From contig CM055828.1 of the NCBI GenBank assembly GCA_029582265.1, positions 620,001 to 684,000 of the forward strand: a stretch of 64,000 bases of DNA, given 5' to 3'. This stretch comes from Zoroaster sp. YZ-2022. Its lineage: Eukaryota; Echinodermata; Asteroidea; Forcipulatida; Zoroasteridae. Position numbers and translations under genes: made by a program. Each line of letters begins with the position of its first letter. Position 1 is the stretch's first letter. Under the pieces are notes generated by a model. That model worked only from the letters and a program-made list of their open reading frames with translations, searched no databases and had not been told where the DNA came from. Positions 1-10,198 of this stretch are shown one piece after another.

Positions 1-99
1 TTACAAGATTTTGATGATGATGATGATGATGATGAAATGTTTGACGGTGATGGGAGTGAACTTGATCGCCGCGACTTTGTAGATAACAGTATAGAATAA
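1..99 (+). pseudogene. C-terminal end of an acidic protein, partial
   Basis: The window opens inside a reading frame that runs to a TAA at 97-99. It encodes a run of seven aspartates followed by an acidic tail. After this stop the same frame stays open into the next gene (ATG at 163), so the two may once have been one gene, or this is simply the end of an upstream gene. The protein cannot be identified from 32 residues. It lies at the edge of the Polinton-like block and is presumably part of it. Confidence 0.3.
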
Positions 100-162
100 T
101 TAAATGAAGAGATAAATGAAAGTTTAAAAATAGATGAAGAAGAAATAAAAAGTAATTATAAA

Positions 163-1591
163 ATGGCGGAAGGAGGTGATCTTATAGAGTTGGATGATTT
201 TAACGTACGCGGTGATGATGAAGATTTAAGCCCTACAACAACTGTTTTCAATAATGAAATGGAAAAAGAAATAGAAAGAAACTTGGACACCCAAATAGAA
301 AGAGAAAGAGAAATAGAAATACAAAATGAATTAGATAGAGAAATTGAAAGAAATGGTACTAAGAGGCAAAGAGAAGAATTAACTAAACAGTACGTTGATG
401 ATTTTTACAGACAGATTGGAGCTAAACCTTTAATACCCGATTACGGTAAATTTAGCATCGAAAAAAAATATATATTAAAACAAACAAAAGGTAAACCAAA
501 AATTATTTTAAATAATGAAAGGATAACAAAAATCAGGCATATATAAAAATATGAATTATATCGCCATAACGTTTGGCATTGATTTTGTAAGAAAAGATTT
601 AGGTATATTCGATTATAAACCAAAACCATTACCTTCGTGAGCACAAAAAGTAGTAAATGATAATGTTGATACGGTAGAAGAGGCGCAAAGACAACCCATA
701 CCATTAGAGCCAACCATTGTTATCGTTAAAACACCTCATCGTAAAGGAGCTCATCAGTTACCATCAAGACCGGATCAATCCGATCAAATACTAGACGAGG
801 TAATAGAAGCGAACCAAAATACAATTAGCGTTCTAAACGATAGTTACGATGCAAGAACCTTGGAGGGTCTCGGTAAACTTATGTCGACGAGACGAGGTGA
901 GAAATTAAATTTACAATATAGATTCGAAGAAAACCAACAAAAAATTGCTAATGTTGAACAAAGAATCAACGAAAATGCGATAGGAGATGAAGATGCGATG
1001 AATGCGCTTAGAAAAGAAAGGCGAACACTACGAGATGAAGCCGACATGATGAGAGAAGCTATTAAAAATTTAGATATTAAATCAAAAAGCCTTTTAAGAG
1101 AAAATGAAAAAGCGTTGGAAGCGATAAATGGAAGAAAACGCACGTTGGGTGAAAAAATTAAAGGTTTATTAAAAAAAAACGGTGTTACGATCGTTAGTAT
1201 ATTAACGGCTTTTGTTATGACTATCGCTTTTATCGTCGAATCAATCGTTGGTACTGTAAATTCAGTTTTACCAACACCCCCTAAACCTATACCACATGTT
1301 ACTCCAAAACCTATACTACCCAAACCCGTTCCTCCAGAACCCACACCCCCTAAACCAAGTGGTGGTGGTGTAAAAGAGTGGATACAAAAAACATTAAACA
1401 ATCTAGCTAGTGTATAATCTAAACTAGGAGCAAAAGCTTTAGCCGCTTTACCAGCTATTATCGGCACGGTTGTAAGTTGGTTATTTAAAACAGCTTCAAA
1501 CATCGTTGCGTGGACGGCGGAACATTTGTGGTTAGCAATAGGTGGAGTTGGAGTATTAGTTTTAACATACATGCAAAAAACGTTAAAATAA
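163..1591 (+). pseudogene. Coiled-coil / membrane protein of the Polinton-like element, broken
   Basis: The gene starts at ATG 163 with an acidic, Glu/Arg-rich N-terminal part (to about residue 80). The frame is lost at about 540, and reading resumes one frame over with a segment containing GIDFVRKDLGI. A TGA at 638-640 interrupts it. It then continues from about 641 through a charged helical region (about 860-1180), a hydrophobic stretch near 1190-1255 and a proline-rich KP repeat (1270-1360) to a TAA at 1415. The same frame reopens to 1591 with two more hydrophobic segments ending QKTLK. The whole looks like one protein of about 470 residues with a coiled coil, Pro-rich linker and C-terminal membrane segments. 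It overlaps the convergent minus-strand gene by 9 bases. Its function is unknown; a virion or membrane role is an inference from its neighbours. Confidence 0.5.
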
Positions 1592-2967
1592 CAATTCGTA
1601 AATCATGACACCTAGTCCGGCTAAAATCGCAAAACCAAGTATTAAATAATTTTTTTCTTCTTTGTGATTGTCGAGTGATTCTTCTTTTATTGTAGCTTGC
1701 ACATCTGATTCTTCTTTTATTGTAGTTTCCAAAGAGTCTTGGGCTAGATCATTAGATTCTTTTACGTGCTTGGTGGTTAATAGTAAAGTTGATTGTAAAG
1801 GTAAAATAGGAGGAGGAACGGGTTCTGAATTTGTATCTAAATTTGAACGTAGAGATAAATCACTCGTTGCGATTAAAATATTATTGTTGTATCCAGCGTA
1901 CATACCTATTCGTAAATTCATATCGCTTGGCATCATGTATAACTTTTCTCCGATACAAAAGTTTAATTGAGAACGAGCGTATTGTAAAACATCTTGATAT
2001 CGTTGAATAGAAGATTGTAAATCAACCGGAGAATCAATCTCAGCATTTACTATATTTATAAATTCGCGCTGCGCGTCTAAACCGGTACCACCCGCTAAAA
2101 AAGAAGTTTTAGCTTGAGCTTGAGCTCCTAAAATCGCGTAAACGTACGTTCTTATAGAATCATTTATGCGTTCTGTACCAATATCCGTAAAAACCTCGAG
2201 CTAATTTAGAATCGAGTATGTACCCAACCCAACCTCGTTCAGCTTCTAAATATTGTTTTATGTAATCGATCGTAATGTAATCTATGTAAGGCTTAAACTT
2301 TTGAGGTGAAACATCTTCAAGGTCTTGCTTAAATTTCATAATTTTTATTTTTGAGTGATACTTGCCGTTAATAAAACGAGTATCAAAAAAAAAAAATAAC
2401 CGGTACAGCTGTATGCACACCGCTTTTTTCATATACATAAGCCGTACCTAAACCCTCAGAGTTTACATCTAGTTGTTGTCGCCATTGTTTATCTGGTGAT
2501 GTGTGAAATTCTCTGCATAGAACATTATACGCATTGATGTTTATATTATTTTCCATCGCGCTCCAAATTGGATTTAAAGGTTCGGGGATACTCTGTTCTT
2601 TTAGTATTCGTCTAATTTGATAATATACGTGAAACCTAAAACTACGAATCATCGGATCTGAATAGTATAAATGTTTCCAACTCACGCCACAACCCGTCGT
2701 ACTACACCACGTTGCAAAATTTATTTGATTTTGATAAAACGGTTTAGGAACAAATCTCCATCGACGTACATCCAAATATTTATAAACGCGCGGTAACCTG
2801 TAATTTTGAAAAGGATTACCAAGTTGTACGTTAAAAAACTCGTTTTCGTTAACGTAAATATTTAGACTCGTTAAATCGCTAGCATTAAAAACAAGAGGAG
2901 CCTTAAAATTTCCAGATGTTGGATATGAAAATGTAAAATTACTCTTGAATGCTAATGGAAACGTCAT
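1583..2967 (-). pseudogene. Large structural-type protein of the Polinton-like element (capsid candidate), frameshifted
   Basis: The minus strand from ATG 2967 encodes about 194 residues with clustered landmarks (CSTTGCGVSWKHL, then SFRFHVYYQIRRIL). The frame is lost at a run of ten A/T at about 2388-2397. It continues in another frame to about 2160, shifts again near 2175, and ends in a third frame at 1583 with a Glu/Ser/Lys-rich tail and a hydrophobic anchor (residues ending MIYELLF). The total would be about 460 residues. The order of segments is collinear, so this is one gene with at least two frameshifts. The size and position beside the penton-like gene make a major capsid protein possible. 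The C-terminal membrane segment argues against a typical capsid, so the function is left open. It is divergent from the gene at 3007. Confidence 0.5.
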
Positions 2968-3006
2968 TTTATTATAATATTATTATTATAACTTTTTAAT
3001 AATAAA
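2968..3006. promoter_or_regulatory. AT-rich divergent intergenic promoter region
   Basis: Only 39 bases separate the starts of the two divergent genes (ATG at 2967 minus, ATG at 3007 plus). The spacer is almost pure A/T with TATAATATTATTATTATAA-type sequence, so it probably holds overlapping promoters for both genes. No motif specific to a known viral promoter class is claimed. Confidence 0.3.
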
Positions 3007-3667
3007 ATGCATCATACCGTTGAAATCGAAATTGAAAAAGATGGTGGAGAGGTTTCATTAAACGACGTTATCGATAATCGGGAGGCTAATCTCGCGATTA
3101 CATTACTTAGCGTAAACATTTGGGTGGGATATTACAACGTGCGTAAAAAAGAAAGAATAATTTATCGTACGACGGGTACACGAGATGATGTTATAAAATT
3201 TATCGAAGCGGGTCTTTACAACATTAATGAAATTATCGATATTATAGTAAAAGACGCACCTTGGATCGTGTTCACTATCGATAAAACAACGGGTGTCTTC
3301 TTGCTAAGTTTAACTCAAGAAAACAAATCCGTTAAATTTACATCCGGGTTAGCTAATTTACTCGGGTTTCAGAACGAGTTTCTAACTGCAGGAGAATATA
3401 GTAAAAAAATCGATGTACAACTTTTTAAAATTTTATACATTCATTGCGATCAAATTTCCACGACCAATAATTATTACAACGGTAGACCTAGTACCATTTT
3501 AAATGCTTTTCCCTTGCAAGGTAAATCGTTCGGAGAGAGCATGTGGATGGAATATAAAAATCCAGTGTTTATAAAAATTAAAAGTTGGTACTTTTAACGC
3601 GTTAAGTTTTAAAATTAAAGATTCAAAAGGTAGAGATATACATAATCACGGTTTCCCGTTATTTTAA
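3007..3667 (+). pseudogene. Penton-like minor capsid candidate of the Polinton-like element, frameshift near its 3' end
   Basis: ATG 3007 opens 196 codons, ending at TAA 3595-3597. Landmarks are an N-terminal beta-rich part, a GLYNINEI segment at about residue 77, SGLANLLGF at about 118 and IHCDQ followed by YYNGRPSTIL at about 150-165. This order resembles the single jelly-roll minor capsid (penton) proteins of Polinton-type elements. The end of the expected domain is missing from this frame, but a matching, collinear segment continues one base over from about 3595 to a stop at 3665-3667. A single extra T in the TTTT run at 3592-3595 explains this. Assignment is by remembered family pattern, not by a search. 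Confidence 0.5.
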
Positions 3668-3688
3668 ATCTAGAACTTATATAAATAT

Positions 3689-4195
3689 ATGGCGAGTATT
3701 TACGGACCTAGTCGAACGAGCGGTAGCGATGTTGTTGTTGCTGCTAGCGTAGCCGCTAGAGACGAAATTGTACAAACATCGTCTAGCGAAATTTACGAAC
3801 ATCATGGATATCTCAACAGAGATGAAATTTTACAAACAGTACCTCTAGTCGAAAAATACAACGTTATACTCGGATGGCACGCTCATTTTAAACAACCCTT
3901 TTTCATGTTTAACATATCACCCACATACTGCAGTATTTTTGTACAATTTTTAAAAACCAATAGTTATATTACGCATTCATCGACGCGTAATTATGCGGCT
4001 AACGCTTATCATATTCCTTCTCCAGAACGAGATCAGAAATTTCATTTTATCGATAATGAAACGCAACATCTAAAGTACGAAATGTGTTTTAAAATGAGAG
4101 ACATTAAACAAGTTTTTGTAGAGGCGACCTTTTTCGGCGCGTTAAATTCTAAAATCTGTTTCAATATAAAAATTAAAACTTTACCGTTAAATTAA
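3689..4195 (+). CDS. Unrecognised protein of the Polinton-like element, intact frame
   Basis: A 168-codon open frame starts MASIYGPSRTSGSD, has an Ala/Val-rich patch, and then a beta-rich globular part with FKQPFFMFNI and a conserved-looking end KIKTLPLN. I do not recognise the family. It lies just downstream of the penton-like gene on the same strand, and an AT-rich spacer with TATAAATAT sits right before the ATG, suggesting its own promoter. It is one of the few unbroken frames in this block. The first 14 codons and the start context are repeated at 4217. Confidence 0.45.
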   Translation: MASIYGPSRTSGSDVVVAASVAARDEIVQTSSSEIYEHHGYLNRDEILQTVPLVEKYNVILGWHAHFKQPFFMFNISPTYCSIFVQFLKTNSYITHSSTRNYAANAYHIPSPERDQKFHFIDNETQHLKYEMCFKMRDIKQVFVEATFFGALNSKICFNIKIKTLPLN

Positions 4196-4216
4196 AAACA
4201 TTATACTATAATAAAT

Positions 4217-4294
4217 ATGGCGAGTATTTATGGGCCTAGTCGAACGAGCGGTAGTGATTATAATAAAAGTAACATCATATATGAACAAAATTGA
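4217..4294 (+). pseudogene. Truncated second copy of the gene start at 3689
   Basis: ATG 4217 encodes the same first 14 residues as the gene at 3689 (MASIYGPSRTSGSD), again preceded by an AATAAATAT-type spacer. It then diverges and stops after 25 codons. Sequence downstream (to about 4490) has only degraded frames. This is a partial duplication of the promoter and N-terminus, or the relic of a second paralogous gene. The nucleotide match covers about 40 bases with two synonymous differences. Confidence 0.55.
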
Positions 4295-4798
4295 GAAATT
4301 ACAAAAGAAAATTTGGAAAACGATTCTAATTATTGTTTATTGGAAAAAAGAAAATCCTGATGGGGGTTTAATGACAATTATTTTTTCAATTTTACATGAA
4401 GTAAGATGCAGAAGAAACAACTTTCATTTTATTTGTTCGGTTAGAGTATTTATCATTTTTTTCATACTTTATTCAATCATTTGAAGGCGATAATAACTAT
4501 TCTTCTTTTGTAATAAGTGAAAAAAGTACTAGTGACGATGATAGTTTGATGTTTTCTCCCTCTCTATCATTAAAACATGCAAATTTTGTTTATGGTAAAC
4601 ATCAATTTAAAAATGCATATTTTGCTTAACTTCAAAAAATGTAAAAAATTAATTCTATATAAAATTTAAGTTATTTGGCTCTCTAGATACTGGAATCTGT
4701 TATGATATAACAATTGTTTCTTTTTATCCTTCAAACACTGATTTTTTAGGATCAAAATATTTATTAAAAAAATAATCTTTTTCTATTAATAGAAAACA
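4295..4798. other. AT-rich degraded interval
   Basis: About 500 bases with high A/T content. An 84-codon frame at 4230-4484 overlaps the duplicated start in a different frame and has no convincing composition. Nothing else is supported here. Confidence 0.3.
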
Positions 4799-5360
4799 AT
4801 GAGTGCACCTATAGAATCAACAAATGTACTTTATCCAAATTTACCGTCTATGACGGATGATGTTAAAACATTTCGATTGCCAAAAAATAGATAATATTCA
4901 AAAATAAATTTTAAAAGAAAGAAATGAGCGCGAAGCCGTCTATAAAAATATAATAAAATTATTAACGCTTGTAGTATTGTAGAAACTCTTGCTGAATTAG
5001 GGTGTATGGGAGCAGGAGCTATTGAAATCGCCAGTATCGCCAGCGTTGTATCATCGCCCGTAGGATTTGTTTTAGAAGGTTTAGCTTTAGGGTTGGGTGG
5101 TGTAGCGTTTGCTCTCAGATACGTAAAATATAAATTATCTAAACAAAACTAAAAAACACGATGAAATGAGAGTTTTAGCCGAAAGTGAACTCAACACCAT
5201 TAACAGTTACGTTTCAAAAGCGATCGAAGACGGTGTTATAAACCAAGAAGAATTTTATTTAATCGTCAAAGAGCAAAAAAAATACTCTGCAATGAGAGAA
5301 AATATTCGTAACAACTCGATTAAAGATAGGCTAAAACAAAAGTTAAACCCGTTGATGTAA
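4799..5360 (+). pseudogene. Small membrane-segment protein of the Polinton-like element, broken
   Basis: ATG 4799 begins MSAPIESTNVLYP and reaches a TAA after 31 codons (about 4892-4894). Further matching segments follow in shifted frames: a hydrophobic Gly/Ala-rich stretch at about 5000-5130 (containing ELGCMGAGAIEIAS), then from 5166 an open 64-codon end with LAESELNTI, ISYVSKAIEDG-like and EEFYLIVKEQ segments. The order (short head, two hydrophobic hairpin segments, charged helical tail) matches a family of about 180-200 residues that I have seen repeated in cnidarian and lancelet genomes. At least two frameshifts or stops break it. The function is unknown. Confidence 0.45.
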
Positions 5361-5539
5361 ATGTAGAAAAAAAAGTTCTTATAGAAACACTTTTAAGTTT
5401 AAAGTAAACTTGTCTGTAAATAAATTGTATGACGTTGACGTAATGCGTAATCCTTCACGAGTAGCGGAGCGAGTAAAAAAGACCGATAGACCTCCCCCGT
5501 ATAATTTTAATTATTAAACGTTATTTTTAGTATAAGTTG

Positions 5540-5875
5540 TTATACTCCATTAAAAAAACAAAATTCTAACAACTCTTTCATCACTAAATTATATTTTCGT
5601 CTAGCTTTACCTTCTTCAACTTTTAAACGATTATAACGATTTATTAATACTTTATTTGCACATCGAGTGCAATAATTTGTCAACGTCTTTGTTCCTTTTT
5701 TACATCTTAAACACGCAACGGGAATACGTTTGCCTTGCTTAATACGAAAAACATGTAAACCACAACATTCTTTATTACCCACACTAGGAATACAACACTT
5801 GTCTATTTTTCCAACTAAAAGCCATTCGCAAGGAACGATTACTTTATATTTTCTTCTTTCTTCAATTCTCTCCAT
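5540..5875 (-). CDS. Cys-rich, probably zinc-binding accessory protein
   Basis: A 111-codon frame opens at 5875 on the minus strand. It has a CEWLL start, then paired cysteines (KCC, ECCGLHVFRI, CLRCKKGTK, YCTRCANK), which suggest two or three zinc sites. The CGLHVFRI-type block followed by a CxxC pair and another CxxC is a pattern I have seen in short uncharacterised proteins of marine animal genomes. The frame is intact. A nucleic-acid-binding or regulatory role is only an inference from small size, basic charge and Cys pairs. It is the last recognisable gene of the Polinton-like block. Confidence 0.45.
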   Translation of the reverse strand: MERIEERRKYKVIVPCEWLLVGKIDKCCIPSVGNKECCGLHVFRIKQGKRIPVACLRCKKGTKTLTNYCTRCANKVLINRYNRLKVEEGKARRKYNLVMKELLEFCFFNGV

Positions 5876-5880
5876 TTATT

Positions 5881-7311
5881 ATAGTTCTAGATAATATTTT
5901 TTTACTTTTTTCAATTTTTTTAAATCTAATTTTTTAAGTGTGTGTTTTTAAATATATATTGTTCATTACTTAGAGCCTACGAGTAACATTTTATTATGTT
6001 TTAATTATGTCATAATTAATCCTAAAAGGGAAAACACCTACAAGGAATTTTTTTTAATCACTTTCATGACGTCATAAAAAAGAGATGACGTCATCAACTC
6101 CCTCCGCGGGGGTCTAAATGTTTTGTGTGTTTCATTTCAGTTTTTAAAATTAGATTTTATAAGTAGATGGTCTAGCTTCGGCATCTAACATACTACTACT
6201 GATGATTTTGCAGTGCTATAAGACCATTATACTGGCATGCAACTTGTCTGCAACTTGTCATGATCATATGATTGTCCCTTTCTTTTGAGGCTAGCAGCCA
6301 ACAAAAAATATTATATTGGAGTCCCCATCAAAGTTTACTTAATAGGGATGTATCTTTCATTAAATAATCAACTATGCCATTGAAGTGTGGTGTTAGATCA
6401 TTCATAGTTATTGAATTCGTAAAAGATGTACAAAATTCATGTGAACCCGCTGGTTAAAGGAATAATACATGATTGGTGTTGTGATGAGTGCATTAATTTT
6501 AATTTGAGTTCAAGTTTAACATGTAAAAAGAAGTATTGAATATTGCATGCAAATTGGATTTAATGTTTTAAGAAATCAATGAAGAGAATGGTTTGTGTTT
6601 TGTCATTTATTGTGTGCTTGTTCATATGGAGCTGATTTTAATTGTAATAGCAAACAGTCTGTGTTTTTCAGTGTTTTCATATACAAATTTCTGAAACTGA
6701 AAGTATTTTGCTGAGAAAATTTTCACCGGATGATTAGTATGCTTGTAATATCAACTTTTTAACCCTTACCATCCCAAATCCTTCTATTTCCTCTTTGACA
6801 AAGTGAAGGATTCAGAAGGACTGAGACCTGTAGGCCCAAATAACAATTGCTTAGCACTGGGTCAGGCATTCCAATCTTATTTGGTGTGGAGTGACATAGG
6901 AGAAGTTGATATAGGAGGATTGAGGTCACATGTAGGCAAAAATGCCTAGTCTGTGAGTGATAATTAGTAAGCTTTCAAACTGAAACTAAACAAATGTATC
7001 TGTAGGTCCACAGTTTTGCACAGTTGGAACAAATGAGTTGTTATGATTACAAAATGGCTGCTTCTAAGTATATAGTTTTCTTGTTCTATAGAGTCATGTT
7101 TGGCAAAGTTATAACATGATGGGCACAGAAAATGCATACACATGTTCTCTTGTAACTACACATGGTACATGGAAATGCAATAACAAAGTACAATTAGCAG
7201 CAACTTGTTTGTGGACATAGGGGCTGGTTTGTCACAACTCTGGCATTATTCAGTTTTGTGTGCACATAGTCAAAGCATTAAGTTTTTGGTGTAATTTTTT
7301 TCCAGAAGAAA
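5881..7311. other. Intergenic DNA, no gene seen; contains two CRE-type palindromes
   Basis: AT-rich sequence without a convincing frame. Two full TGACGTCA palindromes lie at 6067-6074 and 6086-6093, next to CCCTCCGCGGGGG. This may mark the boundary of the Polinton-like block or a host regulatory site. The remainder (6100-7300) shows no gene, repeat family or RNA I can support. Confidence 0.3.
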
Positions 7312-7809
7312 ATGCCAAAATATAGAGCTGCTTCGAGGGAGGAGGAGGCTATGCGGTTTGTGAGGGGGACTGGAGGGAGGAAGCTGCATGGACGGATGTG
7401 CTGCGGCAGATGTGTGTTTCTTTCTAACTTTACTACATCGTTTTCCACTTGTGTCTGTTCTGTGATCTGTTCTTTCCTTTCACATACATTGCGTATGACT
7501 CAAGTGCCTGTGCTTGAGGACGTCACTGAGAAACTTGCAGATGTGCTTGCTATCAGTGACAGCTATGAGAAGCATAAAAGCCAAAGTCAAAGCTATGAAA
7601 ATCATAAAAGTCAAAGCCATGTAAATCATAAAAGTCAAAGCCATGAGAAGTGTCAAAACCATGAGAAGTGTCAAAGTAAGTGTCAAAGCCATGATAAGTG
7701 TCAAAGCCATGTGAAGTGTCAAAGCCATGAGAAGTGTCAAAGTAAGTGTCAAAGCCATGAGAAGTTTGAAACTCCTTACAAATGTATATATGCCATGAGA
7801 AATGTATGA
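7312..7809 (+). CDS. His/Lys/Cys-rich tandem-repeat ORF, unrecognised
   Basis: A 165-codon frame begins MPKYRAASREEEAMRF, just after a TTTTTTTCCAG that would serve as a splice acceptor. From about residue 83 it becomes a tandem array of an 18-base unit encoding SHEKCQ-type hexapeptides (variants SHVNHK, SHDKCQ, SKCQ). After the stop, His/Lys/Cys-rich sequence continues in other frames to the N gap at 8149, so the repeat tract probably extended further and the frame has been lost. I do not recognise it. It could be a metal-binding low-complexity protein exon or merely a coding-like minisatellite. Confidence 0.3.
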   Translation: MPKYRAASREEEAMRFVRGTGGRKLHGRMCCGRCVFLSNFTTSFSTCVCSVICSFLSHTLRMTQVPVLEDVTEKLADVLAISDSYEKHKSQSQSYENHKSQSHVNHKSQSHEKCQNHEKCQSKCQSHDKCQSHVKCQSHEKCQSKCQSHEKFETPYKCIYAMRNV

Positions 7810-8148
7810 GCTGTAAAAAAAACAGTCATAAGAATACACATGAAGTTCAGCATAAAAGGCATGACAAAAGTGATGAAAAGCGTAGACAGAAGTATGCATG
7901 TAAGATTCATGACACTGTCCTTCAGAAGCATAAGAATCCAAGTAATCAAAATTGCTATAAAATGAAGAGGCATGGAGATAATCACAGTTTTGAGAAGCAG
8001 ACTGGTAACAAGGATGTGTATAACAGACATGAAAAAGATGGGTAAGCGCAAAAGAATGTGTAAAAGACGAGTGAAAGTGCTCTTTGTCGTACCAGTTAAG
8101 CAGAAGTGTCCTCATTCATTGAAGAGGAAAGTGATTGAAACATGTACA

Positions 8149-8648
8149 NNNNNNNNNNNNNNNNNNNNNNNNNNNNNNNNNNNNNNNNNNNNNNNNNNNN
8201 NNNNNNNNNNNNNNNNNNNNNNNNNNNNNNNNNNNNNNNNNNNNNNNNNNNNNNNNNNNNNNNNNNNNNNNNNNNNNNNNNNNNNNNNNNNNNNNNNNNN
8301 NNNNNNNNNNNNNNNNNNNNNNNNNNNNNNNNNNNNNNNNNNNNNNNNNNNNNNNNNNNNNNNNNNNNNNNNNNNNNNNNNNNNNNNNNNNNNNNNNNNN
8401 NNNNNNNNNNNNNNNNNNNNNNNNNNNNNNNNNNNNNNNNNNNNNNNNNNNNNNNNNNNNNNNNNNNNNNNNNNNNNNNNNNNNNNNNNNNNNNNNNNNN
8501 NNNNNNNNNNNNNNNNNNNNNNNNNNNNNNNNNNNNNNNNNNNNNNNNNNNNNNNNNNNNNNNNNNNNNNNNNNNNNNNNNNNNNNNNNNNNNNNNNNNN
8601 NNNNNNNNNNNNNNNNNNNNNNNNNNNNNNNNNNNNNNNNNNNNNNNN
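8149..8648. other. Assembly gap (500 N)
   Basis: Exactly 500 N, a conventional gap size rather than a measured one. Frames reported across it are artefacts. Confidence 0.99.
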
Positions 8649-10198
8649 TCCTACAGCAAAACGTGTAGCAAGACGTTAATACCGTCTTACACGAAACCTA
8701 CATATTAGTAGTCCAGCTGCTATGGTGGTGCCCAATAAGGAGACAAATATTGTGCACTTTGTTGTAAAACATGAAATTTTTGTTAGGTTTAGAATGGGCA
8801 AAATATCATTTTCAGCTATGGATCCAACCTGGTCTCACCTATTTTGGCGCTTGGCGGCAGCGCTAGATTTTTTGAAGTGGAAGTATAAGACCAGAAACCA
8901 GCATCCTGACGTCATGAAAATTCTGAATTTTGCTATTTTAGGTAATTGTTGTATATCTAGATTCAGGAGATTAGCAGGAGGGGCATGCATCACTCCAACA
9001 AACTTAATGGTACTGGGACATGCAACGCCTCCACTTTTCGAACAATCGGGCCCTGCCCCCACAAAAACAAGACATAATAGGCAATGCAATGGACAATACA
9101 AGAAGGTATACCTCTGAAAGTGTTAAATCTTCATCCTGTTTCCATTTGAGACATTTTGAAACAAACTTTCAATAATGACGTTTCTCATTATTAGTATTGT
9201 GCATCCCACATATAATATTATGGCCTCGCCCATTGAATATGCAAAATACGTCACGCATGCACATGTTCCATCTTCCTATTTCCTTTTAAAGATATAAAAT
9301 GACAATATAGCTTTCTCATTTGTGGGTCTCATGCCCCTTTAACAAATCTAGCCCACCCCAAAAATAGATGAGACCCAAGATTGGTCCTTAGCTTAAAATG
9401 ATGTTTGGCCCATTCTGAGCCCCCTAATGTCATGTGTTTAAAAATGCAATTTTTGCTAGGTGGACTATAGGACGCTTGACAGTAGTCGGGTCATTGGATC
9501 AACCCCGATATTTTCAGGCAGCATCGATCACAAATTGGTATAGAATCACTCAACTGTATACTACCCTGGGGAAAAGGTTGCGAACCTTTGAACAAATATT
9601 TAAGTAAGTGGGTGAGAGAGACTGTATGCAGTCAACAAGGAGTGAGAGACTGTATGCGGTCAAGAAGGAGTGAGAAACTGTATGCCGTCAATAAGGATTT
9701 GGGGTTCTCATTTAAAATGACTTTATTAAGTATTAAAACGGAAAACACGATAGTTAACTTTGTGGAATAGCCGATTAATTTTGAATGGAATGGCGGTAAG
9801 ATATTGAGTTCCTTTATTTTGTTAGGCCTACGGTCCTCTTAGGGCCTATTGACCAATCGTTAAATTATTGCCCCAAACTATTCATTTAGCTTGCTTCATT
9901 TGTTTAGCAGATGGTTCTGCTTGGAACAGCTTCTGGAAGCAGACAAAAGAAGTGATATTTGCGGTCTTACAAAACAGCTATAGTAGTCTGGAACATCAAT
10001 GGCACTGCCGCTGCTAATCCTTCACTAATCCTCCCTACACAATAGGCAGTAATCCCTTAATAGCCCTTCTGTCTGACCCAGGAGGGCCAGTTAAAACTGG
10101 CGCATTCAAGCATTGAACCAACTATCCTCTCAATTGTTCGACTGTTGATTCGTTTTTCTGTAGTTTAGGACCGTTGACCTTAATTGGAAGAATAATAT
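8649..10198. other. Intergenic DNA with degraded repeats
   Basis: No convincing gene. At 9590-9700 a unit of about 32 bases (core GAGACTGTATGC) is repeated three times with decay. The 131-codon frame at 8722-9117 has no recognisable domain and a composition like the surrounding DNA. Confidence 0.35.

Larger units (their letters stand above)
1..5880. mobile_element. Decayed Polinton/Maverick-like (endogenous dsDNA virus-type) element, partial
   Basis: Seven AT-rich, closely packed, intronless genes in mixed orientation fill this block, unlike the rest of the window. They include a penton-like minor capsid candidate (3007), a large structural candidate on the minus strand (2967 to 1583), a coiled-coil/membrane protein (163-1591), a two-membrane-segment protein (4799-5360) and a Cys-rich zinc-binding-like protein (5875 to 5540). 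Similar proteins recur as uncharacterised genes in cnidarian and other marine genomes, where I associate them with Polinton/adintovirus-type elements. That link is from memory. No polymerase B, ATPase, protease or integrase gene is in view; these would lie to the left of the window. Most genes carry stops or frameshifts, so the copy is dead or the assembly has errors. No terminal repeat was found. Confidence 0.5.

Noticed and set aside
7972..8708. Open frames running through N
   Set aside because: Created by the 500-N gap; the same applies to frames across 37765-38264.
8722..9117. 131-codon plus-strand ORF
   Set aside because: No domain, no codon bias apparent, and an overlapping frame of similar length on the other strand.
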